Assembly (NCBI RefSeq): GCF_014898155.1
Contig: NZ_CP062938.1
Coordinates: forward strand, 1 to 64,000
Source of the DNA: Bifidobacterium eulemuris
Lineage (GTDB): Bacteria; Actinomycetota; Actinomycetes; Actinomycetales; Bifidobacteriaceae
Direction: 5' to 3'
Length of the DNA: 64,000 nucleotides
Below the pieces are notes generated by a model. The model ran no database searches and was not told the origin of the DNA. It saw nothing but the letters and a program-made list of their open reading frames with translations. Positions 1 through 9,488 of the stretch are shown here, one piece after another (positions within the stretch are counted from its first letter, which is position 1; the number at the start of each line of letters is the position of its first letter). The translations under genes and the position numbers were made by a program.

Positions 1-1401
1 CCGATCGCCGTTACCACGTGGAGCTGCGCGCGTGCTTTCCCGAAGGGGCGAGCGCGATCCGGCTCGCCGAAGGAAGCTTCCGCACGGAAACGGTCAAACG
101 CGACATCGACGTGTCGCGCCCGCCATACAACGCCGTTGGCGACGGCGTGACGATGAACACGCGGGCCATCCAACAGGCGCTCGACGATTGCGACGCCTCC
201 AGCCGCGTCGTCATACCCGCGGGTGTGTTCCTCACCGGGGCCCTGACCATGCATTCGGAAAGCGAACTGCATGTGAAGGCCGGGGGAGTTGTGCAGGGAA
301 GCGTCGATCCAAGTGATTACGAGCCGCGCGTATGGAGCCGCTTCGAAGGCGTGGAGCGCGAATGCTATGCGAGCCTGGTCAATATCGGCGTGCTTGACCA
401 TACGGCGGGCCCCACTACCCATGACGTGCGGCTGTCGGGGGAGGGGGCGATTCGCGGCGGCGGCGCCCGGCTGATGCGCGCCACCATCGACCGCGAACGC
501 GTGCGGATGGGCGGAGAGCTCGACGGCATGGCCGACTACATCGCCGCATGCGAGAACGAGGACACCGTTCCGGCCCGCGCCCGAGGCCGCTTGATTTCCA
601 TCTGCAACGCCGAGCGCGTCGAGCTTGCCGGACTGGCCTTCGAGGACGGGCCCGGCTGGAACATCCACTGCGTCTATTCGCGTCACGTCGTCACCCATGG
701 GGCGATGATCCGCTCGTGTGGCGTGTGGAACGGCGACGGGTGGGATCCCGATTCCAGCGAGGACTGCGTGCTGTTCGACACGACGTTCGACACCGGCGAC
801 GATATGGTGGCCATCAAATCCGGCAAGAATCCGGAAGGCAACCGCATCAACCGGCCACGCGCCGCGTGCGGATATTCTCATGCTCCGCCTCGGCGGCCAT
901 GGCATCGCCATAGGTTCGGAGATTTCGGGCGGCGTCGAGGACGTGCGCATCTGGGACGTCGACCTCGCGCGCTCGCGGTACGGCATCCATATCAAGGCCA
1001 CCGCCAAACGCGGCGGATACGTGCGCGACGTCAGCGTGCGCGACTCGACCGTTGCGGCGGTCACCATCCATTCGGTCTCCTACAACGACGACGGCGAAAG
1101 CGGACCGGACCAGCCGTATTTCGAGCGTTTCCGGTTCGAACGGCTGCACGCGCTCGGACGCTATTGGGGCGAGACCGCGGACGACGTGTATCCCAGCACG
1201 GCCGTGCTGGTCAAAGGATTCGACAAACCCGGCCATGAGGCCCGCGACATCGTGTTCAAAGACGTGACGTTGGGCGGTGTGGACGGCGGCTGCGGGCGCG
1301 TCGAACTATGCGACTGCGCCGGAGTGGTGTTCGACCGCGTCGACGCCGCCTCCAATCCCGTCACCGACCCCAGCCGACCGTTCAAGGCCGCCGCTGCTTG
1401 A
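1..1401 (+). pseudogene. GH28 polygalacturonase, 5' end cut by window edge, frameshifted
   Basis: Glycoside hydrolase family 28 (exo-)polygalacturonase-like right-handed beta-helix protein that would remove galacturonate from pectin oligosaccharides. The reading frame is already open at position 3, so the true start lies before the window. GH28 motifs are visible: NGDGWDPDS, then GDDMVAIKSG (acidic pair), later GHGIAIGSE, then GIHIKAT in place of RIK. The protein cannot be read in one frame. It leaves the first frame after NPEGNRINRP (about 852-858), the middle piece RRVRIFSC lies in another frame, and GGHGIAIGSE onward (from about 885) lies in the third. Restoring one C near 856 and one T near 885 would rebuild a continuous GH28. 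No signal peptide can be judged. It precedes the broken uxaB by 174 bases in the same direction. Either the gene is decaying or the assembly has two indel errors. Confidence 0.85.
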
Positions 1402-1435
1402 ACGGACGGCTGGGCGGCGCCGCCGGCCTCTGCAA

Positions 1436-1456
1436 TCCATGGCAACATGTTGACGG
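1436..1456. promoter_or_regulatory. Candidate LacI-type operator (GGCAACA family) before uxaB
   Basis: The perfect 10-bp palindrome CAACATGTTG (1443-1452) sits in GGCAACATGTTGAC, about 125 bp before the uxaB start. It shares the GGCAACA half-site with sites before the uxaC, symporter, SDR and uxaA genes. A second dyad, GATACG-N9-CGTATC at 1502-1522, lies closer to the gene. Binding is inferred, not shown. Confidence 0.45.
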
Positions 1457-1575
1457 GCCCGACTCGTTTCGCCGTAGCCTTGAGGGCATCAATCCCAAAC
1501 CGATACGCCACGCGGCCGTATCGTATCGGATGGGATCCGACCTGATTGAACGCCACAGCGAAACGAGGAACTCAT

Positions 1576-3020
1576 ATGGAACCCATCAATGCCGGCATGG
1601 CTCTCGAACGCGGACTGACCACGGCGCGGGCGGCGGACCGTCCGATCAAGGTGGTCCAGTTCGGCGAAGGCAATTTCCTACGCGCGTTCGTGGACTGGAT
1701 CATCCAGCGGCTGAACGACGAGGGGCTGTTCGACGGCAATGTCGCGATCGTCCAACCGTTGGAGCGCGGGCGCGTCAAGGAGCTCGAGGCGCAGGACCGC
1801 CTGTACACGGTGATGCTCGAAGGCATCAAGGACGGCCGGGAGGTCCGCAGCCGCGAGCTGATCGACTCCATCGGCGCCACCGTCGACATGTATGAGGATT
1901 GGGAGGGCTATCTCGCCCTGGCGGACAACCCCGACCTGAAAATTGTCGTCTCCAACACCACCGAAGCGGGCATCGCGCTCAGCGACGAGGACGCGCCGGA
2001 CGCCAAGCCGCCGAAAAGCTATCCGGCCAAACTGGCGCAACTGCTCAAGCGCCGCTACGACCGGGGCCTCGGCGGACTGCTGATCATACCCTGCGAGCTG
2101 ATCGAGGACAACGGCCCGGCCCTGAAGCGCTGCCTGACGGACACCGCCCGCCGCTTCGGCTGGAGCGAGGATTTCGTCGACTGGCTCGAGCGTGAGAACA
2201 CCTTCGTCTCCACGCTGGTCGACCGCATCGTTCCGGGATATCCGCGCGACAACGCCGAAGCGCTGTGGGAGGAGCTCGGCTACCGCGACGACAACATGGT
2301 CAAAGCCGAACCCTTCGCCCTGTGGGTGATCGCCGGCGACGCCGAGTCCCAGGCCACGGTGGAGCGGCTGCTGCCGGCGAAACGGCTCGGCATCGATCTG
2401 GTGACCTGCGACCAGGTGCGTCCCTATCGCGAACGCAAGGTGTTCCTGCTCAACGGCCCCACACCACCATGGCCCAGGTCGCGCGACTGGCGGGCCTTGG
2501 CTCCGTGGGCGAGGTCATGGACGACGACGAGCTGCGCTCCTTCATCGAACGCGAGATGCGCGAGGAGATCATCCCCGTGCTGACCCTGCCCGAGGACGAG
2601 CTCGAAGGCTTCGCCGACGCCGTGCTCGAACGGTTCCGCAACCCCTTCGTCAAGCATTCGCTCGACTCCATCGCCTTGAATTCCGTGGCGAAGTTCACCG
2701 CGCGCCTGCTGCCCATCGTGCACCGCAATGTGGAGCAGGGGCGTGGCGTGCCCCGTCGCGTCGCCCTCGCCCTCGCCGCCCTGATCGCCTCCTACGCGCG
2801 GCTGGCCCCGGTCGAGGTCGCCGTCGCCGATGTCGATGACGTCACGACGCGTCTGGCGGGCGCGACCGCCGAAAGGGACTCCGTCGTTCGGGCGCTCGCC
2901 GACACGGCCCTGTGGGGCGAGGATCTCACCGCCATCGACGGATTGGCGGATCTGGTCGCCGACGACGTCGAGACGATCGCCGCGGGAGGCATCAGAACCC
3001 TGATCGCGCCGTTGGCGTGA
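1576..3020 (+). pseudogene. uxaB: Tagaturonate reductase / altronate oxidoreductase, single-base frameshift
   Basis: Mannitol-dehydrogenase-family NAD-dependent reductase that would convert D-tagaturonate to D-altronate, the second step of galacturonate catabolism. The ATG at 1576 follows a GAGGAA ribosome-binding site. The N-terminal dinucleotide-binding segment reads KVVQFGEGNFLRAFVDW. The frame runs to KVFLLNG at about 2457 and is then lost. The rest (HTTMAQVARLAGL onward, ending IRTLIAPLA) continues in another frame to the stop at 3018-3020. One extra C in the run at 2457-2460 would restore the family signature LNG-x-HT and give a normal protein of about 481 residues. As sequenced the enzyme is cut in the middle and should be inactive, which would block the uxaC-uxaB-uxaA route unless another reductase exists. 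Real mutation and sequencing error in a C tract cannot be separated here. Confidence 0.88.
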
Positions 3021-3116
3021 GCCGACGCGTGGGGCTCTAGGCCGCATGGGCGGCCCAAAGCCCGCGCGTTCGAACAACGTGGAACCCGTTTCGTCATGCG
3101 TGTTCCTTCCTTCCCA

Positions 3117-3162
3117 ATGAGGCCGCCACCCGGGTGCCAACGGGTGGCGGCCTCATGGCCTT
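3117..3162. terminator. Strong rho-independent-type hairpin after uxaB
   Basis: Perfect 16-bp inverted repeat (3117-3132 with 3141-3156, arm ATGAGGCCGCCACCCG) with an 8-nt loop, followed by a short pyrimidine-rich tail. It ends the GH28-uxaB unit before the lacI gene. Confidence 0.8.
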
Positions 3163-3221
3163 CTTCCGCTATGATGAATGCTCAGAGGCATACCAAGGCG
3201 CGAGCGGAGGGGAGCATACGC

Positions 3222-4223
3222 ATGAGCGAGGGCAAGGTGACGATCCGCGACGTGGCGAGGGAGGCCGGCGTATCCCCATCCACCGTCTCCCGCGCGTTCG
3301 CCCGACCCGACCGTGTGAGCGCCGCCACCGCCACCATCATCTTCGACGCGGCCAACCGACTGGGCTACCACAGCGAACCGGTGCAGACCGTGCCGCTGCG
3401 CGGCATCCGCGGCGTCATCGCCGTCATCGTGCCCGATATCGCCAACCAATTCCTCTCCGACGTGATCCGCGCCGTGCAGCATGAATGCGACACGCACGAC
3501 TACGCGCTGATTGTGGCCGAATCACGCGAAAGCGCCTCCATGGAACGCACCGCCTTCGACCGCATCGCCCCGCTGGTCGACGGCGCGATCCTCACCTCGT
3601 CGCGCATGCCCGACGCGATGATCCGCAAATGCGCGCAGACCCGGCCCATCGTCTCGGCCAACCGCATCGTGCGCGGCGTGGACAGCGTGGTCATCGACAT
3701 CAACGACGGCGTCGAACAGCTCGCCGACCATATCCAACGCATGGGATTCGACCGCGTCACCTATCTCGACGGGCCCGCCACCTCATGGTCGGTGGGATTC
3801 CGCTGGCATACCGTCTCGCAGGCCTGCGCGGCGCGTGGGATCGCCGCGCGCAGACTATGGCCGGGCGCTCCCACGGTGGAGGGCGGCTTCGCCTTCGCCG
3901 GAAAATACCTCGACGATCCCACCGGCATGGTCGTGGCGCACAACGATCTGATGGCCGTCGGCTTCATGGCCGCCATGCGGCGACAGGGCAGGCACTGCCC
4001 ACAGGATTATTCGATCGCGGGATTCGACAACGATCTGATCGGGCAGATCTCGCAGCCGACGTTGACCACGGTCCGCCAGTCGCCCGCCCTGATGGGCACG
4101 CGTGCGGCGCGCATCCTCTTCGACCGGCTCAAAGGGGAGCGCCCCGCGCAGGACATCACCACCGTGCCCACCTCGCTGATCATACGCGAGAGCACCCGCC
4201 GCCCGGGCGGGGAAGGCGCGTGA
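3222..4223 (+). CDS. LacI-family transcriptional regulator, uxaC-proximal
   Basis: LacI/GalR-type sugar-responsive DNA-binding protein of 333 residues. The ATG at 3222 is chosen because GGAGGGGAG stands just upstream and MSEGKVTIRDVAREAGVSPS is the usual LacI N-terminus. The helix-turn-helix reads VTIRDVAREAGVSPSTVSRA. The core then starts at GVIAVIVPDIANQF. Between them the usual hinge motif (PN-x-x-A-R-x-L) is missing; the linker is HSEPVQTVPLRG. The C-terminal core has the family's VVAHNDLMAVGFM and GFDNDLIGQISQPTLTT. It is a clear paralogue of the regulator at 7444, with the same HECxxHxxxLxVAESR pattern. It lies directly before uxaC and probably controls the galacturonate genes through GGCAACA sites. 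The inducer is unknown, likely an uronate or pathway intermediate. Confidence 0.93.
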   Translation: MSEGKVTIRDVAREAGVSPSTVSRAFARPDRVSAATATIIFDAANRLGYHSEPVQTVPLRGIRGVIAVIVPDIANQFLSDVIRAVQHECDTHDYALIVAESRESASMERTAFDRIAPLVDGAILTSSRMPDAMIRKCAQTRPIVSANRIVRGVDSVVIDINDGVEQLADHIQRMGFDRVTYLDGPATSWSVGFRWHTVSQACAARGIAARRLWPGAPTVEGGFAFAGKYLDDPTGMVVAHNDLMAVGFMAAMRRQGRHCPQDYSIAGFDNDLIGQISQPTLTTVRQSPALMGTRAARILFDRLKGERPAQDITTVPTSLIIRESTRRPGGEGA

Positions 4224-4265
4224 CGCCGTTCGGTCGGCATCCATATGGCCGGCGGCGAACCCCGT

Positions 4266-4286
4266 CCACAACGTTTGGCAACAAAC
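4266..4286. promoter_or_regulatory. Candidate LacI-type operator before uxaC
   Basis: CGTTTG-GCAA-CAAACG (about 4272-4287) is a perfect 6-bp inverted repeat with a 4-nt centre. It contains TTTGGCAACAAA, the motif also seen before uxaA. It lies about 65-80 bp before the uxaC start, in the lacI-uxaC intergenic region. Confidence 0.5.
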
Positions 4287-4350
4287 GGGCGTAAGCGGCC
4301 GTCGTCTCCTTAAGCTGACGGCACGACGCAACCAGCATGAAGGAGTGCAT

Positions 4351-5760
4351 ATGAATTTTCTGGACGACGACTACCTGCTGACCACCGATCTGGCCCAAGA
4401 GCTGTTCCACGCCCACGCCGCGACCATGCCCGTGGTCGACTACCATTGCCACCTGCATCCCGAGGAGATCGTCGAAGACCCCTGCTTCACGGATATCGTC
4501 GCCGCATGGCTCACCGACGGCAACAACTACGGCGATCATTACAAATGGCGTCTGATGCGAGCCAACGGCGTGCCCGAAGCGCTGATCACCGGAGACGGCG
4601 ATCCATGGGAGAAATTCCTCGCCTACGCCACCACAATGGACAAGGCGATCGGCTCCCCGGTGTATCTGTGGACGCATATGGAACTGCGCCGCTACTTCGG
4701 CATCGAGGAGACGCTGACCGAAAAAAGCGCCAAAGCCATCTTCGACGAATGCAACGCCAAGCTCGCCACCCCGGAATTCTCCCGCAGGTCCCTGCTGCGC
4801 CGCATGAATGTGGACACGGTGTGCACCACCGACGATCCGGTCGACGATCTGCACTACCACGAGGAGTTCGCGCGTGAGGGCGACACCTTCGCCATGCTGC
4901 CCGCCATGCGCCCCGACAAGGCCCTCAACCCCGACAAGGAGGGCTTCGTCGAGTGGGTGGAGCGACTTGAGGCCGTCAGCGGCACGACCATCTCCTCGTT
5001 CGACGACTTCATCGCCGCGATGAGCCGGCGCATCGACTTCTTCCACGAGCACGGGTCGCGTCTGGCCGACCATGCCGCCGACCTGATGACCTACGACGAG
5101 GCCACGCCGGCCGAACTCGACGCGATCCTCGCCAAAGCGCGCGCCGGCAAGGAGCTGACCGCGCTCGAGGTGTCGCAGTACCGCACCGCCTTCATGGTCC
5201 AACTCATGCGTCTGTACTCGGACAAGGGATGGGCCATGCAGATCCACCTGCACGCCATGCGCAACGTCAACACCCGCGAATTCGGCATCCACGGCGCCGA
5301 CACCGGATACGACGCGATCAACGACCGTTCCATCGCCGAACCGCTGTATCGTCTGCTCGACGCCGCCGCGCGCGGAGGCGACGTGCCGAAGATGCTCATC
5401 TACTCGCTGAACCCGAACGACTACATGGCCATCGCCACCGTCATGGGCGCGTTCCAAGGCGATATGAAGCAGCGGCTGTCGCTGGGCAACGCCTGGTGGT
5501 TCAACGACACCCGCACCGGCATCCGCCGGCAGCTGGAGGTGCAGGCCGAAACCTCGCTGCTGGGCAACGCGGTGGGCATGACCACCGACTCCCGCTCCTT
5601 CCTGAGCTTCCCCCGGCACGAGTTCTTCCGCCGCATCCTGTGCGAGCTGATCGGCGACTGGGCCGCCCGGGGCGAGGTGCCGAACGACGTCGACTACCTC
5701 GCGCCGCTGGTCGAGAACGTCTCGTTCAACAACGCCAAGGAGCTGTTCCTATGCGACTGA
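4351..5760 (+). CDS. uxaC: Uronate isomerase (glucuronate/galacturonate isomerase)
   Basis: Cytoplasmic amidohydrolase-superfamily isomerase that converts D-galacturonate to D-tagaturonate and D-glucuronate to D-fructuronate. The 469-residue product matches the family length of about 470. The metal-site motif PVVDYHCHLHPEEI lies near residues 25-38. WLTDGNNYGDHYKWRLMR, RRMNVDTVCTTDDPVDDL, and HLHAMRN further on are typical UxaC segments. The ATG at 4351 is preferred over the in-frame GTG at 4345 because AAGGAG at about 4339-4344 is best spaced for it. Its last codons overlap the start of the downstream GH28 gene, so the two are translationally coupled. The galacturonate released by the neighbouring exo-acting GH28 enzyme would be its substrate. 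Uronate isomerase is not a usual bifidobacterial gene, which supports acquisition of the island by transfer. Confidence 0.96.
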   Translation: MNFLDDDYLLTTDLAQELFHAHAATMPVVDYHCHLHPEEIVEDPCFTDIVAAWLTDGNNYGDHYKWRLMRANGVPEALITGDGDPWEKFLAYATTMDKAIGSPVYLWTHMELRRYFGIEETLTEKSAKAIFDECNAKLATPEFSRRSLLRRMNVDTVCTTDDPVDDLHYHEEFAREGDTFAMLPAMRPDKALNPDKEGFVEWVERLEAVSGTTISSFDDFIAAMSRRIDFFHEHGSRLADHAADLMTYDEATPAELDAILAKARAGKELTALEVSQYRTAFMVQLMRLYSDKGWAMQIHLHAMRNVNTREFGIHGADTGYDAINDRSIAEPLYRLLDAAARGGDVPKMLIYSLNPNDYMAIATVMGAFQGDMKQRLSLGNAWWFNDTRTGIRRQLEVQAETSLLGNAVGMTTDSRSFLSFPRHEFFRRILCELIGDWAARGEVPNDVDYLAPLVENVSFNNAKELFLCD

Positions 5761-7334
5761 GCATCGTTTGGAAATGCGCGCGGGCCGCCGTCGTCGAAGC
5801 CGATGACGGCGGGGTGTACCGCACCCGAACCCAGTGGCGCATCATCGTCAACGACCGGTTGTGGGGAACCACCGACCTGGTCGAAACCTATCTCGACGGC
5901 CTCGAGCCGAACACCACGTACCGCGTGCGCTACGAACGAGACCTCGCCGACGGCACCGTGGAGTCGTCCAACGCCGTGTTCGTCACCGAACCGGAGACCT
6001 TCACGCTGGACGTGCGCGATTTCGGCGCGGCCGGCGACGGTGAGCGCGACGACACCATCAGCCTGCAGGCCGCCATCATGGCCTGCCCCCGAGGCGGGCG
6101 CGTGCTGGTGCCGGCCGGCGAATACCGGGTGAAGAACCTGTTCCTCACCAGCGGGCTGACCCTCGAACTGGCCGAAGGCGCCACCATCGCCGCCCGGCAT
6201 GACCGCGAGAACCTCGCCTATCTGCCCGGCACCGTGCAGGGCGAGCCCGGGGCCGGCTACGCGGGCGGCGACAAACTTCCGTTGGGTCGATGGGAGGGCG
6301 AGTCCTTCCCCATGTTCTGCGGCATCCTCACCGGGCTGGGCGTGAACGACGTGACCGTGTACGGCCGCGGCGTCATCGACGGCGGCGCCAACGACGACGA
6401 GGACAACTGGTGGTACGAGGCCAAGCGCATGCGCGTCGCCACACGCCCGCGCATGGTGTTCCTCTCCGACTGCGAACGGGTGGATTTGGTCGGCGTCACG
6501 GTGCGCAACAGCCCCAGCTGGAACATCCATCCGGTGCTGAGCCGGAACCTGCGCTTCCTGAACCTCACCATCGAAAGCCCCAAGGTCTCGCCCAACACCG
6601 ATGGGCTGAACCCCGAATCCTGCGACGACGTGCTGATCAAAGGATGCCACTTCTCCGTGGGCGACGACTGCATCGCCGTCAAATCCGGCAAAATCGCCAT
6701 GCCGAAGGAACTGCGCCCCGCATGCCGCAATCTGGTGATCGAGCAGTGCCATATGCACGACGGGCATGGCTCCATCGTGCTCGGCTCCGAAGCGGCCGGC
6801 GGCATCAAAGGCCTGATCGCCCGCGACTGCCTGTTCGAACGCACCGACCGCGGCCTGCGCATCAAAACGAGGCGCGGGCGCGGACGCGACAGCGTGTATG
6901 AGGCGATCCAATTCGACCATATCGTGATGGACGAGGTGAAGGTGCCCTTCGTCGTCAACTCGTTCTACTACTGCGACGCGGACGGCACCAGCGATTACGT
7001 GCAGAACCGCGGACCCTTGCCCGTCGACGACGGCACGCCGAATGTGGCGTCACTGTCGTTCCGCAATATCGAGGCCACGAACTGCCATGCCGCGGCGGCC
7101 TATATCACCGGCCTGCCGGAAAGCAAGATCGGACGCGTGGCCTTCCACCACGTGCACGTCACCTTCGCGCCCGACGCCCAGCCCTTCCTGCCCGCCATGG
7201 CGTGCGGTGTGGAGGAGATGACGCGTCAGGGCATCATCGCCCAGAACGTCTCCTGTCTGGTGCTCGACGACGTGGACATCGAAGGGCAGGAGGGGGATGC
7301 GGTGCTGCCGTCGAATATCGACGTCGTCGAATGA
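5751..7334 (+). CDS. GH28 polygalacturonase with N-terminal Fn3-like domain
   Basis: Intact 527-residue GH28 enzyme. The N-terminal ~85 residues resemble a fibronectin type III-like module (WRIIVNDRLWGTTDLVETYL, then LEPNTTYRVRYERD). The pectate-lyase-like start FTLDVRDFGAAGDGERDDT follows, then the beta-helix. All four GH28 signatures are present: NTDGLNPES, GDDCIAVKSG, GHGSIVLGSE and RGLRIKT. There is no signal peptide, so it should act in the cytoplasm on imported oligogalacturonides, probably as an exo-enzyme. The ATG at 5751 overlaps the uxaC stop by 10 bases, which couples it to the isomerase that uses its product. The first GH28 gene of the window is broken, so this copy may carry the activity. 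Exo versus endo action is inferred from architecture and location. Confidence 0.95.
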   Translation: MRLSIVWKCARAAVVEADDGGVYRTRTQWRIIVNDRLWGTTDLVETYLDGLEPNTTYRVRYERDLADGTVESSNAVFVTEPETFTLDVRDFGAAGDGERDDTISLQAAIMACPRGGRVLVPAGEYRVKNLFLTSGLTLELAEGATIAARHDRENLAYLPGTVQGEPGAGYAGGDKLPLGRWEGESFPMFCGILTGLGVNDVTVYGRGVIDGGANDDEDNWWYEAKRMRVATRPRMVFLSDCERVDLVGVTVRNSPSWNIHPVLSRNLRFLNLTIESPKVSPNTDGLNPESCDDVLIKGCHFSVGDDCIAVKSGKIAMPKELRPACRNLVIEQCHMHDGHGSIVLGSEAAGGIKGLIARDCLFERTDRGLRIKTRRGRGRDSVYEAIQFDHIVMDEVKVPFVVNSFYYCDADGTSDYVQNRGPLPVDDGTPNVASLSFRNIEATNCHAAAAYITGLPESKIGRVAFHHVHVTFAPDAQPFLPAMACGVEEMTRQGIIAQNVSCLVLDDVDIEGQEGDAVLPSNIDVVE

Positions 7335-7443
7335 TGGCGGCACCTGCCCCAGGCTTTCGCGGGCCGGCGGCATGGCCTAGACTGGTTGGCGACGCCGGTC
7401 GGCGAAGAACGCCCAACACGTGAAGCATTGCGGGAGGCTGCCC

Positions 7444-8463
7444 ATGAAGAAGGTCACGATACGCGACGTCGCCAAAGCGGCCGGAGTGGCGCCCTCGACG
7501 GTTTCGCGTGCGTTGAGCGCCACCGAGCGGGTGAGTTCGGAGACGACGCGACGCATCTTCGAAATAGCCGAACGCCTCGGATACCAGATGCCCGGCGACG
7601 AGGCCGCCGCCCCTTCGCCGGCGCTGAGGCGTCTGCTCGGCATCGTCGTGCCCGATCTGACCGATTCGTATTGCGCCGCCGTCACGCACGCCGTGGAGCA
7701 TGAATGCTTCGGACATGGGTTCTCCCTGGTGGTCGCCGAATCGCGCGGCAGCGTCTCCTGGGAGCGTATGGCGCTCGACGGGGTGCTGAGGAACTGTGAT
7801 GGCGCGCTGCTGTTCTCATCGCGGATGCAGAACGCGCAGATACGCGAGTACGCCGACCGTCTGCCGTTGGTGGTGATGGACCGGCAGATCAGGGGAGTGG
7901 GGTGTGTGGTCGTGGATCTGACGGCGGGTATCGGCCAGGCCATGAGCCTGTTCGCCGTGCGCGGCTACGAGCGCGTCACCTATCTGGCCGGCCCGGGCTT
8001 CGCCAAGGACGCGGCCTACCGTCTCAAAACGTTGGAATCCGCCTGCGACGAGCACGAACTCGCCGTGCGTCATCTGTGGCCCGGCGACCCCACCTTCGAG
8101 GGCGGACGGGCCTTCGTCGGCAAATATCTCGAGGATCCCACCGGCGCGGTGATCGCCTATAACGACATGATGGCGTTGGGATTCATGGCCGGCATGCGCG
8201 AACGGGGATACGAAGCGCCCCACGACTACGCGATCATCGGATTCAACGACAACGTCTCGGCCCGGGCGGCGACCCCGGCGTTGACCAGCGTGCGCATGTC
8301 CGCCGACGCGCTGGGCTCGTCCGCGGCACGTCTGCTGATGCGCCGGCTTGAGGGGGCGGGGGATGACGAGTCCCTTCGCGACGCCTATGTGACGGTGCCG
8401 TCCTCGCTGGTGCTGCGTGGCAGCGTCGGCACCGCGGAGCGCAACGAAAGGCGACGGACATGA
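7444..8463 (+). CDS. LacI-family transcriptional regulator, paralogue of the 3222 gene
   Basis: LacI/GalR regulator of 339 residues. The ATG at 7444 follows a CGGGAGG ribosome-binding site; the HTH reads MKKVTIRDVAKAAGVAPSTVSRA. The ligand domain starts at LLGIVVPDLTDSY. As in its paralogue, the canonical hinge helix (PN-x-x-A-R) is absent, replaced by a Pro/Ala-rich linker (QMPGDEAAAPSPALRR). The core carries the family's VIAYNDMMALGFM and GFNDNVSARAATPALTSVR. The recognition helix PSTVSRA is nearly identical to that of the 3222 regulator, so both may bind the same GGCAACA operators. Its stop overlaps the start of a second LacI-like gene that has no HTH, so the two are probably made together. 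Confidence 0.93.
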   Translation: MKKVTIRDVAKAAGVAPSTVSRALSATERVSSETTRRIFEIAERLGYQMPGDEAAAPSPALRRLLGIVVPDLTDSYCAAVTHAVEHECFGHGFSLVVAESRGSVSWERMALDGVLRNCDGALLFSSRMQNAQIREYADRLPLVVMDRQIRGVGCVVVDLTAGIGQAMSLFAVRGYERVTYLAGPGFAKDAAYRLKTLESACDEHELAVRHLWPGDPTFEGGRAFVGKYLEDPTGAVIAYNDMMALGFMAGMRERGYEAPHDYAIIGFNDNVSARAATPALTSVRMSADALGSSAARLLMRRLEGAGDDESLRDAYVTVPSSLVLRGSVGTAERNERRRT

Positions 8464-9380
8464 ACAACGCACAGATGATGCAGTCAACCGTGGGGCCTTT
8501 GGACCGGGTCGAAGGTCTGATCACGCTCGCCATGCCCTCGATATCACGCCCCTACCGCGCCCAGCTCGCTTCCACGGTGATCGCCGAGGCCCGCTCGCAT
8601 GGCTGGCGGGTGGATATGGTCGTCTACCAGGACGAATGGGGACTGAGCGCCGAGGAATATCTCGACACCCGGCATGGGCCGTGCGATGGCCTGCTGCTGT
8701 ATCTCGTGGGCGACGACACCCTGAGCGAGCGGGCGCTCACGCAGCCGTTCCCCGTGGTGTGCATGGGGCCGCGCCGCCAGACCTACGGCATGGCCGACCA
8801 GGTGTTGGCCGACAATGTGGCCGACGCGCGCAACGCGACCGAACTGCTCATCTCCGCCGGCAGCCGCAGACTTGTGCTGCTGGGGGCGCAGGCCGCCTTC
8901 GACGGCGTCGCCGTGGACGCGACGCGCGAGACCACGCGCGGCTGGGAGCGCGTGCGCGGAGTGCTCGAAGCATGCGAGACGCATGGCGTCGCCTTGGATC
9001 CGGCGCTGATAGGCGTGACGGGGAACGAATGGACCATCGGCGCCGGCTATGAGACGATGATGCGTCTGGCCCGTGCGGACGCGCCGTTCGACGGCATCGT
9101 CGCATTGAACGACCAACTGGCCATCGGCGCGCTGTTCGCGATGAAGATGCTCGGCCGTGACGTGCCCCGCGAGGTGCAGGTCGTGGGATTCGACAACACC
9201 TTCGAAGGCGAACGCATGGTTCCTCCGCTGACCTCCGTGGATTCCAACATCACATGGATCGCGTCCGCCGCCGTCGACCTGCTTTCCCGGCGTATCCACG
9301 AACGCGCCGCCGGATACGACGTCGAGGCGGTGCGGTTCCAGCGCGAATCGATGATCGTGTTGCGCGGTACGACGCGCTAA
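8460..9380 (+). CDS. LacI-like effector-binding protein without DNA-binding domain
   Basis: A 306-residue protein that matches only the periplasmic-binding-protein-like core of LacI/GalR regulators. After a 20-residue leader it enters the core at GLITLAMPSISRPYRAQL, where full-length members come out of the hinge. The end has the usual AIGALFAMKMLGRDVP and VGFDNTFEGERMVPPLTSVD. There is no HTH and no signal peptide or lipobox, so it should be cytoplasmic. The ATG overlaps the TGA of the preceding lacI as ATGA (8460-8463), showing translational coupling. No missing HTH lies upstream, because that DNA codes for the end of the preceding lacI. It may pair with the full regulator, buffer the inducer, or be a truncated regulator kept by chance. 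The function is inference. Confidence 0.85.
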   Translation: MNNAQMMQSTVGPLDRVEGLITLAMPSISRPYRAQLASTVIAEARSHGWRVDMVVYQDEWGLSAEEYLDTRHGPCDGLLLYLVGDDTLSERALTQPFPVVCMGPRRQTYGMADQVLADNVADARNATELLISAGSRRLVLLGAQAAFDGVAVDATRETTRGWERVRGVLEACETHGVALDPALIGVTGNEWTIGAGYETMMRLARADAPFDGIVALNDQLAIGALFAMKMLGRDVPREVQVVGFDNTFEGERMVPPLTSVDSNITWIASAAVDLLSRRIHERAAGYDVEAVRFQRESMIVLRGTTR

Positions 9381-9390
9381 GAAACAGATG

Positions 9391-9420
9391 GTGCAACAAG
9401 AACGCAACAAAGTTGTTGCC
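9391..9420. promoter_or_regulatory. Candidate operator, distal site of the symporter promoter
   Basis: GCAACAAAGTTGTTGC (9404-9419) is a perfect 7-bp inverted repeat with a 2-nt centre; on the minus strand it reads GGCAACAACTTTGTTGC. A further half-site GTGCAACAAG stands at 9391-9400. This is the best palindrome of the GGCAACA family and the natural reference for the others. Confidence 0.6.
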
Positions 9421-9488
9421 ATCATTTGCTGAGCGCGGATGACACGCGGCTGAGATGGTTGATATATCAATAATCCTATCGTCTTGGG

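Noticed and set aside
2457-2460. Phase variation of uxaB by C-tract slippage
   Set aside because: A run of four or five Cs is too short for frequent slippage. Simple mutation or read error is more likely.
4180-5619. Long open frame opposite uxaC (about 479 codons)
   Set aside because: Antisense shadow of a conserved enzyme, rich in Gly/Val/His as expected from such reading.
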